Of a stretch of 8,308 bases of DNA, positions 1 through 5,182 are shown piece by piece. Position numbers and translations under genes: made by a program. Source of the DNA: Chloroflexota bacterium (GTDB lineage: Bacteria; Chloroflexota; Limnocylindria; Limnocylindrales; CSP1-4); NCBI GenBank assembly GCA_017882025.1, contig JADGQG010000081.1, positions 1 through 8,308 on the forward strand, written 5' to 3'. Numbering within the stretch: position 1 is the first letter of the stretch; every line of letters starts with the position of its first letter. Under the pieces are notes generated by a model, which was given only the letters and a program-made list of their open reading frames with translations, did not search any database and was not told the origin of the DNA.

Positions 1-336
1 CTCCAGCTCGGCGCCGTAGCCCGTCATCAGCTTGCGGCGCTCGATGGAGAACGATTCGGGCATGCACAGGATCAGCCGGTAGCCCTTGACCGCGCAGACC
101 AGGGCGAGGCCAATCCCGGTGTTGCCCGAGGTGGGCTCCACGACCACCGAGCCCGGGCCCAGGATCCCGCGGGCCTCGGCGTCCTCGATCATCGAGAGCG
201 CGATTCGGTCCTTGATGCTTCCCCCCGGGTTGGCGCGCTCGAGCTTCACCCAGACCTCCACGCGGGGGTCGAAGAGGTGGTTGACCCGCAAGTGGGGCGT
301 CTCACCGATCGTGGCGAGGATTGAGTCTGCCTTCAT
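1..336 (-). CDS. cysK: Cysteine synthase (O-acetylserine sulfhydrylase), N-terminal part, cut by the window edge
   Basis: This is the first 112 codons of a PLP-dependent cysteine synthase, which makes cysteine from O-acetylserine and sulfide in the cytoplasm. The N-terminus, beginning MKADSILATIGETP, is typical of the family. The PLP-binding lysine is Lys42 in the NPGGSIKDR motif, and the cofactor/substrate loop PTSGNTG lies at residues 68-74. A CysK-like segment MPESFSIERRK follows at about 92-102. Full-length members have about 300-320 residues, so roughly two thirds lies to the left of the window. The ATG at 334-336 has an AAGGAG site 8 bases upstream that overlaps the cysE stop codon. The gene is therefore the second of a cysE-cysK operon and probably translationally coupled. 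Cystathionine beta-synthase and CysM share these motifs. The cysE partner and the motif spellings favour CysK/CysM, but the A/B subtype cannot be settled from this part. Confidence 0.93.
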   Translation of the reverse strand, partial: MKADSILATIGETPHLRVNHLFDPRVEVWVKLERANPGGSIKDRIALSMIEDAEARGILGPGSVVVEPTSGNTGIGLALVCAVKGYRLILCMPESFSIERRKLMTGYGAELE

Positions 337-344
337 TGGGTGGT

Positions 345-350
345 CTCCTT
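345..350 (-). promoter_or_regulatory. Shine-Dalgarno site of cysK overlapping the cysE stop codon
   Basis: On the minus strand the sequence reads TGAAGGAG: the TGA stop of cysE (350-352) shares its last A with AAGGAG, which stands 8 bases before the cysK ATG. A ribosome terminating on cysE is thus placed directly on the cysK initiation site, the classic arrangement for translational coupling and balanced output of two interacting enzymes. Confidence 0.8.
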
Positions 351-1198
351 CAGATGACGAAGTCGGAGTCCTCGAACCCATCGCGGACGCGACGGACGCG
401 GACCTGGCTGGTCTGGTACACGACGGAATCGGGTGGCAGGCTGCCGGTCAGGAAGACGTTCCCGCCGACCACGCTGTCATGGCCGATCACGGTGTCGCCG
501 CCGAGGACTGTCGCGTTCGCGTAGAGAACGGCGCGGTCCTCGATAGTCGGGTGGCGTTTCGTACCGGCGGCGCTCTTCGCGACGGAGAGCGCACCGAGCG
601 TGACGCCCTGGTAGAGCTTGACGTCGTTGCCGATGACCGCCGTCTCGCCGATCACGATCCCGGTCCCGTGATCGATGCAGAACGATCGGCCGATCGTCGC
701 CCCCGGGTGGATGTCGATCCCGGTCCGGGTGTGAGCCACCTCGGCCAGGAGACGCGGCAGGATCCGGACCCCCAGGCCGCACAGCTCGTGGGCGATCCGG
801 TGGATTGCGATCGCGAGAAAGCCCGGGTACGCCGCGATCACCTCGTCGAGGCTCTCGGCGGCGGGGTCACCCTCCACGATCGCCTGCGCATCCTGCTGGA
901 GCCGGTCGTGGATGGCGGGCATGGTGGCGGCGAACGCGTCGACGATCCGGTCGGCCTCGCCCGGCTCCACCAGCGGCGCCACGAGATGGCGAAGATCGCG
1001 CACGGCCAGCGTGAGCCGGGCCTGCAGCTCGTCGGCAGTGCCGGCCGCGCCCTCCGAGAGCTGTCCGAAGAGGATCCCCAGCAGCTCGTCGACAAAGACG
1101 GCGACGTCGCGCTTGAGCGGGAATCCGCGATCACCGGCCAGTCGCTCCTCGGCAAGGAGCGCGGCAAAGGCATGGACACGGTCGTGCGGCTGGCTCAT
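350..1198 (-). CDS. cysE: Serine O-acetyltransferase (long EpsC-like form)
   Basis: This 282-residue enzyme transfers acetyl from acetyl-CoA to L-serine, giving O-acetylserine for CysK. Residues 1 to about 150 are the helical N-terminal domain, including Asp111-Pro112, which aligns with the DPA segment of classical CysE. A left-handed beta-helix of hexapeptide repeats follows. It contains DIHPGA (162-167, His164), the catalytic Asp-His pair in IDHGTG (Asp176, His177), the GETAVIG and YQGVTLGALS turns (184-204), and KRHPTIED (214-221, His216). The spelling LGALSVAK with HPTIEDRAVLYANATVLGG is closer to the EpsC-like long serine acetyltransferases than to E. coli CysE. The last residues, DSDFVI, form a CysK-binding type of tail. 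The open frame extends upstream to 1468, but that part is arginine/proline-rich and resembles no protein. I chose ATG 1196-1198 because GGAG lies 9 bases upstream; ATG 1202-1204 would leave only 3 bases. Confidence 0.95.
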   Translation of the reverse strand: MSQPHDRVHAFAALLAEERLAGDRGFPLKRDVAVFVDELLGILFGQLSEGAAGTADELQARLTLAVRDLRHLVAPLVEPGEADRIVDAFAATMPAIHDRLQQDAQAIVEGDPAAESLDEVIAAYPGFLAIAIHRIAHELCGLGVRILPRLLAEVAHTRTGIDIHPGATIGRSFCIDHGTGIVIGETAVIGNDVKLYQGVTLGALSVAKSAAGTKRHPTIEDRAVLYANATVLGGDTVIGHDSVVGGNVFLTGSLPPDSVVYQTSQVRVRRVRDGFEDSDFVI

Positions 1199-1207
1199 GG
1201 GCATCGA

Positions 1208-1211
1208 CTCC
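1208..1211 (-). promoter_or_regulatory. Shine-Dalgarno site of cysE
   Basis: GGAG stands 9 bases before the ATG at 1196-1198 and only 3 bases before the in-frame ATG at 1202-1204, so it decides for the shorter protein. A run of seven C on the coding strand (1212-1218) directly precedes it. Confidence 0.55.
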
Positions 1212-1243
1212 GGGGGGGTTGGCCCGCCTACCGCAAGTCGCCG

Positions 1244-1255
1244 GCGCCGAAGCGC
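1244..1255 (-). other. cUUCGg tetraloop hairpin upstream of cysE
   Basis: The minus strand reads GCGC-TTCG-GCGC: a 4-bp stem closed by C-G around a UUCG tetraloop, one of the most stable RNA loops. It lies about 45 bases before the cysE start. There is no U-tract after it, so it is not a standard terminator. The stem is short and may be coincidental in GC-rich DNA. Confidence 0.35.
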
Positions 1256-1335
1256 TGACCGCGTGGGTCGACCTGGCGGGCGGGTGGGTTGAGGACGCTG
1301 GACACGGATGGGGACCTCCGGGGAACGCGGGCCGG

Positions 1336-1358
1336 CGAGCGACGGCATGCGCCGCTCG
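1336..1358 (-). other. Nine-base-pair hairpin in the cysE upstream region
   Basis: The minus-strand arms CGAGCGGCG and CGTCGCTCG enclose the loop CATGC, giving nine pairs including one G-U. The plus-strand copy has an A-C mismatch at the wobble position, so the structure is better in minus-strand RNA. No run of T follows on the minus strand, so intrinsic termination by the standard model is unlikely. Confidence 0.4.
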
Positions 1359-1399
1359 TGGGGCAGAAGGAGTCGCGAGTCCCGGTAGGGGTGTGTCCG

Positions 1400-1418
1400 G
1401 CGGTCAGCAGCCGACCGC
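1400..1418 (-). other. Seven-base-pair hairpin in the cysE upstream region
   Basis: The minus-strand arms GCGGTCG and TGACCGC enclose the loop GCTGC, with the innermost pair G-U. As with the 1336-1358 hairpin, the wobble pair would be A-C on the plus strand, favouring minus-strand RNA. Confidence 0.35.
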
Positions 1419-1496
1419 GCGAGCACCCTGCACCGGCACCCGCCGGCGACAGGAGCATCGGGGTCCAATCTGCGAAACGCGGCTGCTCACGGGGCG

Positions 1497-1502
1497 AGCA
1501 TA
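1497..1502 (-). promoter_or_regulatory. Possible -10 box for a cysE transcript
   Basis: The minus strand carries TATGCT, four of six matches to TATAAT. It is one of the few AT-containing hexamers in this stretch. Transcription from it would start near 1490 and give a leader of about 290 bases containing the three hairpins described downstream. No convincing -35 box is found 16-18 bases upstream, so this is only a candidate. A start further upstream or read-through from the cyclase gene is possible. Confidence 0.25.
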
Positions 1503-1587
1503 CCCGGCCTGCCGCGAGCGCGCCACGGCGTGTCCCGAGGCCGGCAACGGTGCGGCTCGCGACGTGCCCGCCTGGCGCCCGGACCGC

Positions 1588-1621
1588 CGGATCACGTTCC
1601 GGCCCCGATGCGGGTGATCCG
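1588..1621. repeat. Perfect 8-base inverted repeat at the end of the oxidoreductase fragment
   Basis: CGGATCAC (1588-1595) and GTGATCCG (1614-1621) are exact inverted copies separated by 18 bases. The right arm coincides with the point where similarity of the oxidoreductase fragment to its family fades (about 1617). It could be a weak stem-loop ending the upstream transcript, an operator, or the scar of a rearrangement. I see no target-site duplication or transposase. Confidence 0.4.
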
Positions 1622-1751
1622 CGCTGGCCGCCACCAGGTCGTCGACGTTTCTCCCGGGCCTGGCCAGGATCCTCACCCGCCCGCCGCGGGACAGCAGGAG
1701 GCGGGCGATCCGCCCACCGGCCCTGCCGGCGGCACCGACGACCAGAGTCGG
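1617..1751 (-). pseudogene. Decayed N-terminal fragment of an NAD(P)-binding (NmrA/atypical SDR-like) oxidoreductase
   Basis: About 45 codons on the minus strand read PTLVVGAAGRAGGRIARLLL, followed directly by SRGGRVRILARPGRN and VDDLVAASAD. This is the first beta-alpha-beta unit of a Rossmann fold. It shows the glycine pattern GAAGRAGG after a hydrophobic strand, a helix, a second strand (RVRILAR) and a basic residue where NADP-binding NmrA-like proteins recognise the phosphate. No ATG, GTG or TTG stands in frame near its beginning; a GTG lies close by at 1769-1771 but in another frame. After the fragment the frame runs into arginine/proline-rich sequence with no family resemblance. I read it as the remains of a gene that followed the cyclase gene on the same strand, having lost its start frame and most of its body. 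A sequencing frameshift cannot be excluded for the 5' end, but it would not restore the missing 3' part. Confidence 0.5.
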
Positions 1752-1807
1752 TTGCGGACCGCGCGTGTCACGGGGTCGGGACGAAGTCGGGATCGGGAGC
1801 GGCGCGA

Positions 1808-4800
1808 TCACAGGTAGGCGTTCTCCCGTGCCCGCTCGAGCGCGAGCTGGAGGGCCGCCGCGAGCTCCCGCGGATGATCGGCCGCCTCCAGGACGCTGGT
1901 CAGCGCCTCGGCGACCGGCGCCGCGGGCGGCTGCTGGGAGGGGTCGAGGAGGGCGCGACATCGCGGCAGGGCATCCTCCGGGCGGCCCTCGGCGATATCG
2001 ACCGCGATCAGGGGCCACAGGTCGAGCCAGCGGAACGGATACGACAGCTCGGCGGGCCACGTGCGCTCGGCCGTCTCGGCGTCACGGCGGGCCGCTGCGA
2101 CGTCGCCCGAACGGAGCTGGGCCCAGGCCCGGTTTGCGAGTGCGATGGCGACGTACTGATAGACCCCGAGCGGACGGCTGGCCGCCATCGTCCGTTCCAC
2201 CAGCCGCAGCGTCTCGGCGAGCCGGCCCTTTCGTCGCAGGACAACGGAGAGATACGTCATCGAGCGAGCCTCAAGCAGGGCGTCCCCGATCCGCTCGGCT
2301 TCTGCGAGCGCCGCCTTGAGCTCTCGCTCCGCGTCATCGAAGTCGAGGTTCCACGCGCAGGTGAATCCGAGCGTGAAGCGCGCCCAGGCCATCGAGCGCC
2401 GGTCCCCGAGCTCGGCCGTCGCCGCGGCCGAGGCCAGCTTGTGGGCGAGGACCTCCTGGGACGGAACGTACCTGTCGCGGCGCTGGAGGTACGAGGCCAT
2501 CAGGTCGTGGTATGCAGCCCGCTGCGATGGCGTCCCGCAGAGACGGATCGGTTCCTGGAGGGACGCGATCAGCTCTTCCATCTCGTTCGTCTCGGCCAGC
2601 CAGTAGGCTCGGTCCACGCGCTTGCCCCGGATATCGATCCAGGTCCGCCACCAGTCGGGGTCGTCGTCGGACGGACGCTCTCCCAGCGTCGCCTCGGCTG
2701 CGAGGTAGTGCGCCTGCGCCTCGGCCAAGCGTCCCCGGTCTACATCCGCGCTGCCGATGTGCGTCTCGAGCCGGGCTCGCCAGACGGGATGATCGGCAGG
2801 GACGATTCCCAGCGCCTCCGAATACGCCGCCCCTGTCTCGTCGACTCGTCCGACGAGTTCGAGGATTGCGCACCGGGCCTCAAGCAGCCGCGCCAGGTCG
2901 ATTCGGGCATCGCGATTGCCGGCGTCGTGCGGGCCGGCGCCGAGACGCCCCCGCGCCGCCGTGATCGCGGTTTCGTAGAGGGCGAGCGCCTCCCCGTTGG
3001 CATATGACGCGGCCGCTCGTTCGGCCGCGATCCGGGCGTACCGGATCGTCGGCTCGTGATCCTCGGCCCGGCCGAAGTGATGGGCCAGGGTGGCCGCCGT
3101 CTCGCCAAGGCGCCCGGCCTGTTCCGCCGCCTGCTCGAGGCGGCGCCCGACGATCCGGTGGATCCGACGTCGGTCGGCGCGGACGAGAGACGAATAGGCG
3201 GCCTCGTGGATGAGCGCATGCCGGAACGCGAGGACCCCGCCGTCGGGCCCGGTTCGCTCGAGAACGCCGCCTTCCTCGATGCGCTCGCCCACTATCGATG
3301 CGGCCCCGAATTCGCCGGCCTCGAGTGCCACGGCGCGAAGCAGGTCAAGGGGCGCGTCGCGTCCGATCACCGAGCTGATCATGGCCAGCCTGTGCACGCC
3401 CCGCGGCAGCGCGTCGAGGCGCGCCAGCAGGAGGCCCTGAAGGTCCGGCGGGATCGTGTCGGTCGCGCGCGGGTCGACCCACCAGGCGCCGTCCTCGCGG
3501 CGCAGGAGCCGGCGTTCGAGGAGCGTCCCGACGAGCTGCTCCACGAAGAGCGGGTTTCCGTCGCAGCGATCCAGGACCAGGAGGCGAACGGACTCGGGCA
3601 CGTTGTCGGTTCCGAGGAGATCGGCAGCCAGGCGCCGCTCGCCGTGCGGGTCGAGGGGCCGGAGCGCGAGCTCGAGCCGCGCCTCGGCGGGGAGCTCGGC
3701 GATCGCGCGCTGCAGCTCGTCGACGCCGGGCCCTCCCGTGGGTCGCTTCGTCAGGCACACGATCAGTGGTCGCGACGAGACCGCCGGCAGGAGGCCGGCG
3801 ACAATCTCGGCACTCGACGGATCGATCCAGTGGACGTCCTCCGCAATCAGGACGAGTGGTCGGTCCGACGTCGCCTCCTCGACCACCGTTCGGAACGTGC
3901 GCACCAGGCGGCGCTGGATGGCACGGCCATCGAGGCCGGCGAGTGCCGCCTCGTCTCCCGGCGTCGGTGGCAGGTCCAGCAGCCGTGCAAGCAGGGGGAC
4001 GGCGTCCTCGAGGTCGGCCAGCCGCGCTGCCGCCGACACGACCTCCCGCCGCATCCGCGCGAGATCCCAATCACCGGCGATGCCCAGGAGGGTGCGCAGA
4101 CATTCACGGGCCAGGTGGTACGGGAGCTCGGGGTCGATCGTCGGGCAGCTCGCCTCGACCCAGCGAACGTTGGGAAGGTCGCGCTCCGGGCCCTCGAGTG
4201 TCCGCCGCCACTCGAGCAGGAGGCGAGTCTTCCCGAGCCCGGGCTCACCGACGATCCACGCGACGCTTCCTACGCCAGCGTGCAGCCTCTCCCCAAGGGC
4301 GGTCAGACCTGCCAGCTCTCGCTCTCGCCCGACAAGCGGTGCGCCTTCGCGCACCCGGCGCCCGTGTCCCCCGACCGCGTGAATTGCCACGACCTCGTAC
4401 CCGGTGACGGGTTCGGTCTTGCCCTTGAGCGGGAGCGGCCCGACCGGGTGGCCCTCGACCTCGGCCGCCACGAGGCGATGCGTCTCGGCGGAGATCAGGA
4501 TCCCCATGGCCGGGGCGACGGACTGGAGGCGCGCCGCGACGTTCACCGCATCGCCGACGGCGAGGTACTCCTGGCGACCTTCGCCGCCCACCGCTCCGAC
4601 GACGACGTCGCCGGTGTTGATCCCGACGCGGACGTCCAGGCGGACCTCCCGGTTCCCGATCGACCGGCTGCCCAGCTCGCGGGCGGCATCGACCAGGTCG
4701 AGTCCCGCCCGGACCGCGCGCACCGCGTCGTCCTCGTGGGCGACCGGCGCCCCGAAGAACGCGAGGAGTCCATCGCCCAGGAGCTGCGCAACGCGGCCTC

Positions 4801-5074
4801 CGTGCCGCTCGACGATCGCCGTGAACCGGGTCAGCGCCGGATTGACCACGGCCTTCCAGTCCTCGGCGTCGAGGCGCTCGGCGATGGCGGTCGAGCCCAC
4901 GATGTCGAGGAAGAGGATCGTGACCGGGCGCCGTTCGTCGCTCGGCTCGGGCTCGACCGACCGACCGCACGAAGGGCAGAACCGCGCGTCCGCCGGGAGC
5001 CTCGCTCCACACGCCGGGCAACCCCTCAGCGCCTGCGCGCCCGGATTGCCGGGTCCACCATGAGCATCAGACAT
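1808..5074 (-). CDS. Multidomain signalling protein: zinc ribbon, class III nucleotide cyclase, AAA/STAND-type ATPase, TPR-like repeats
   Basis: This is a 1,088-residue soluble protein with no signal peptide or membrane segment. A zinc ribbon has Cys19, Cys22, Cys33 and Cys36. A class III adenylate/guanylate cyclase domain spans about 48-230, with metal-binding Asp57 (FLDIVGST) and Asp101 (LLGDGLLAFFGAP), the INTGDVVVGAVGG turn (152-164), and transition-state Asn178 and Arg182 in GDAVNVAARL. A P-loop ATPase spans about 246-630, with Walker A GEPGLGKT (276-283), Walker B LVLIAEDVHW (407-416) and the FRHALIHEAAYSSL motif (617-630) typical of these cyclase-linked ATPases. Helical TPR-like repeats fill about 670-1085. 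There is no C-terminal LuxR or other DNA-binding domain. The positions that usually hold the purine-recognising Lys and Asp are Gln97 and Leu171, so cAMP synthesis is uncertain. The start ATG has GAGGG 9 bases upstream (5084-5088) and a TATACT box behind it. Ligand and output are unknown. Confidence 0.92.
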   Translation of the reverse strand: MSDAHGGPGNPGAQALRGCPACGARLPADARFCPSCGRSVEPEPSDERRPVTILFLDIVGSTAIAERLDAEDWKAVVNPALTRFTAIVERHGGRVAQLLGDGLLAFFGAPVAHEDDAVRAVRAGLDLVDAARELGSRSIGNREVRLDVRVGINTGDVVVGAVGGEGRQEYLAVGDAVNVAARLQSVAPAMGILISAETHRLVAAEVEGHPVGPLPLKGKTEPVTGYEVVAIHAVGGHGRRVREGAPLVGRERELAGLTALGERLHAGVGSVAWIVGEPGLGKTRLLLEWRRTLEGPERDLPNVRWVEASCPTIDPELPYHLARECLRTLLGIAGDWDLARMRREVVSAAARLADLEDAVPLLARLLDLPPTPGDEAALAGLDGRAIQRRLVRTFRTVVEEATSDRPLVLIAEDVHWIDPSSAEIVAGLLPAVSSRPLIVCLTKRPTGGPGVDELQRAIAELPAEARLELALRPLDPHGERRLAADLLGTDNVPESVRLLVLDRCDGNPLFVEQLVGTLLERRLLRREDGAWWVDPRATDTIPPDLQGLLLARLDALPRGVHRLAMISSVIGRDAPLDLLRAVALEAGEFGAASIVGERIEEGGVLERTGPDGGVLAFRHALIHEAAYSSLVRADRRRIHRIVGRRLEQAAEQAGRLGETAATLAHHFGRAEDHEPTIRYARIAAERAAASYANGEALALYETAITAARGRLGAGPHDAGNRDARIDLARLLEARCAILELVGRVDETGAAYSEALGIVPADHPVWRARLETHIGSADVDRGRLAEAQAHYLAAEATLGERPSDDDPDWWRTWIDIRGKRVDRAYWLAETNEMEELIASLQEPIRLCGTPSQRAAYHDLMASYLQRRDRYVPSQEVLAHKLASAAATAELGDRRSMAWARFTLGFTCAWNLDFDDAERELKAALAEAERIGDALLEARSMTYLSVVLRRKGRLAETLRLVERTMAASRPLGVYQYVAIALANRAWAQLRSGDVAAARRDAETAERTWPAELSYPFRWLDLWPLIAVDIAEGRPEDALPRCRALLDPSQQPPAAPVAEALTSVLEAADHPRELAAALQLALERARENAYL

Positions 5075-5105
5075 CGGGGAGTGCCCTCGTCCTGCCGCTG
5101 GCGGG

Positions 5106-5111
5106 AGTATA
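5106..5111 (-). promoter_or_regulatory. Probable -10 box of the cyclase-ATPase gene
   Basis: The minus strand reads TATACT, five of six matches to TATAAT, in an otherwise GC-rich stretch. Transcription would begin near 5099 and give a leader of about 25 bases that includes the GAGGG ribosome site at 5084-5088. The -35 region (near TTCGGT or CTTCGG) is a poor match. Confidence 0.5.
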
Positions 5112-5127
5112 GGTTCGCCTGGACCTA
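5110..5127. promoter_or_regulatory. Candidate operator (18-base imperfect palindrome) in the divergent intergenic region
   Basis: The plus strand reads TAGGTTC-GCCT-GGACCTA: two 7-base arms with a single mismatched pair. It overlaps the probable -10 box of the cyclase gene and fills the spacer upstream of it, the usual place for a repressor site. No regulator gene is present in the window, so the binding protein is unknown. Confidence 0.35.
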
Positions 5128-5176
5128 CCGAAGGGGCCGCGTCGTCCCGGCCCGGCCGCTCGCGTCACCGGTCCCG

Positions 5177-5182
5177 TAGGAT
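5177..5182 (+). promoter_or_regulatory. Candidate -10 box for a leaderless transporter mRNA
   Basis: TAGGAT fits the TANNNT -10 consensus and lies 7 bases before the in-frame GTG at 5190. If used, transcription would begin at or next to that GTG and the ATG at 5181 would lie inside the promoter. The ferritin gene has the same arrangement (TAGGCT, 6 bases, ATG). No clear -35 box is visible. Confidence 0.4.

Larger units (their letters stand above)
1199..1616 (-). other. Non-coding stretch upstream of cysE with several hairpins
   Basis: No frame on either strand here gives a recognisable protein; the open frames are arginine/proline-rich by-products of GC content. Read on the minus strand as a cysE leader, it holds a small TGCTC/GAGCA hairpin (1484-1500), a 7-bp hairpin (1400-1418), a 9-bp hairpin (1336-1358) and a UUCG tetraloop hairpin (1244-1255). 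Both larger hairpins contain one G-U pair that is pairable only in minus-strand RNA and becomes an A-C mismatch on the plus strand. I cannot match the stretch to a known riboswitch class. It may be a leader RNA or simply decayed sequence beside the pseudogene. Confidence 0.4.

Noticed and set aside
86..1258. A 390-codon open frame on the plus strand, antisense to cysE
   Set aside because: It lies opposite a clear cysE with catalytic motifs, its translation resembles no family, and long antisense frames are expected at this GC content.
1415..1429. A T-box-like string on the minus strand (AGGGTGCTCGCGCGG, 12 of 15 bases like the T-box core) upstream of cysE
   Set aside because: The UGGN core that pairs with the tRNA end is broken (TGCT), and I cannot find a Stem I specifier region. 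It is a tempting coincidence given that T-boxes regulate cysteine genes, but not supportable without a covariance search.
1199..1468. An N-terminal extension of CysE starting at a TTG at 1466-1468
   Set aside because: The extra 90 residues are arginine/proline-rich and unlike the family. The ATG at 1196-1198 has a well-spaced GGAG and gives a normal length.
1765..1800. Repeated GTCGGGA units near the end of the cyclase gene
   Set aside because: There are only two imperfect copies with no regular spacing; no tandem array or CRISPR pattern.
3056..5179. A 707-codon open frame on the plus strand, antisense to the cyclase-ATPase gene
   Set aside because: Its translation is rich in Arg/Asp/Gly without motifs, while the opposite strand carries zinc ribbon, cyclase and Walker motifs.
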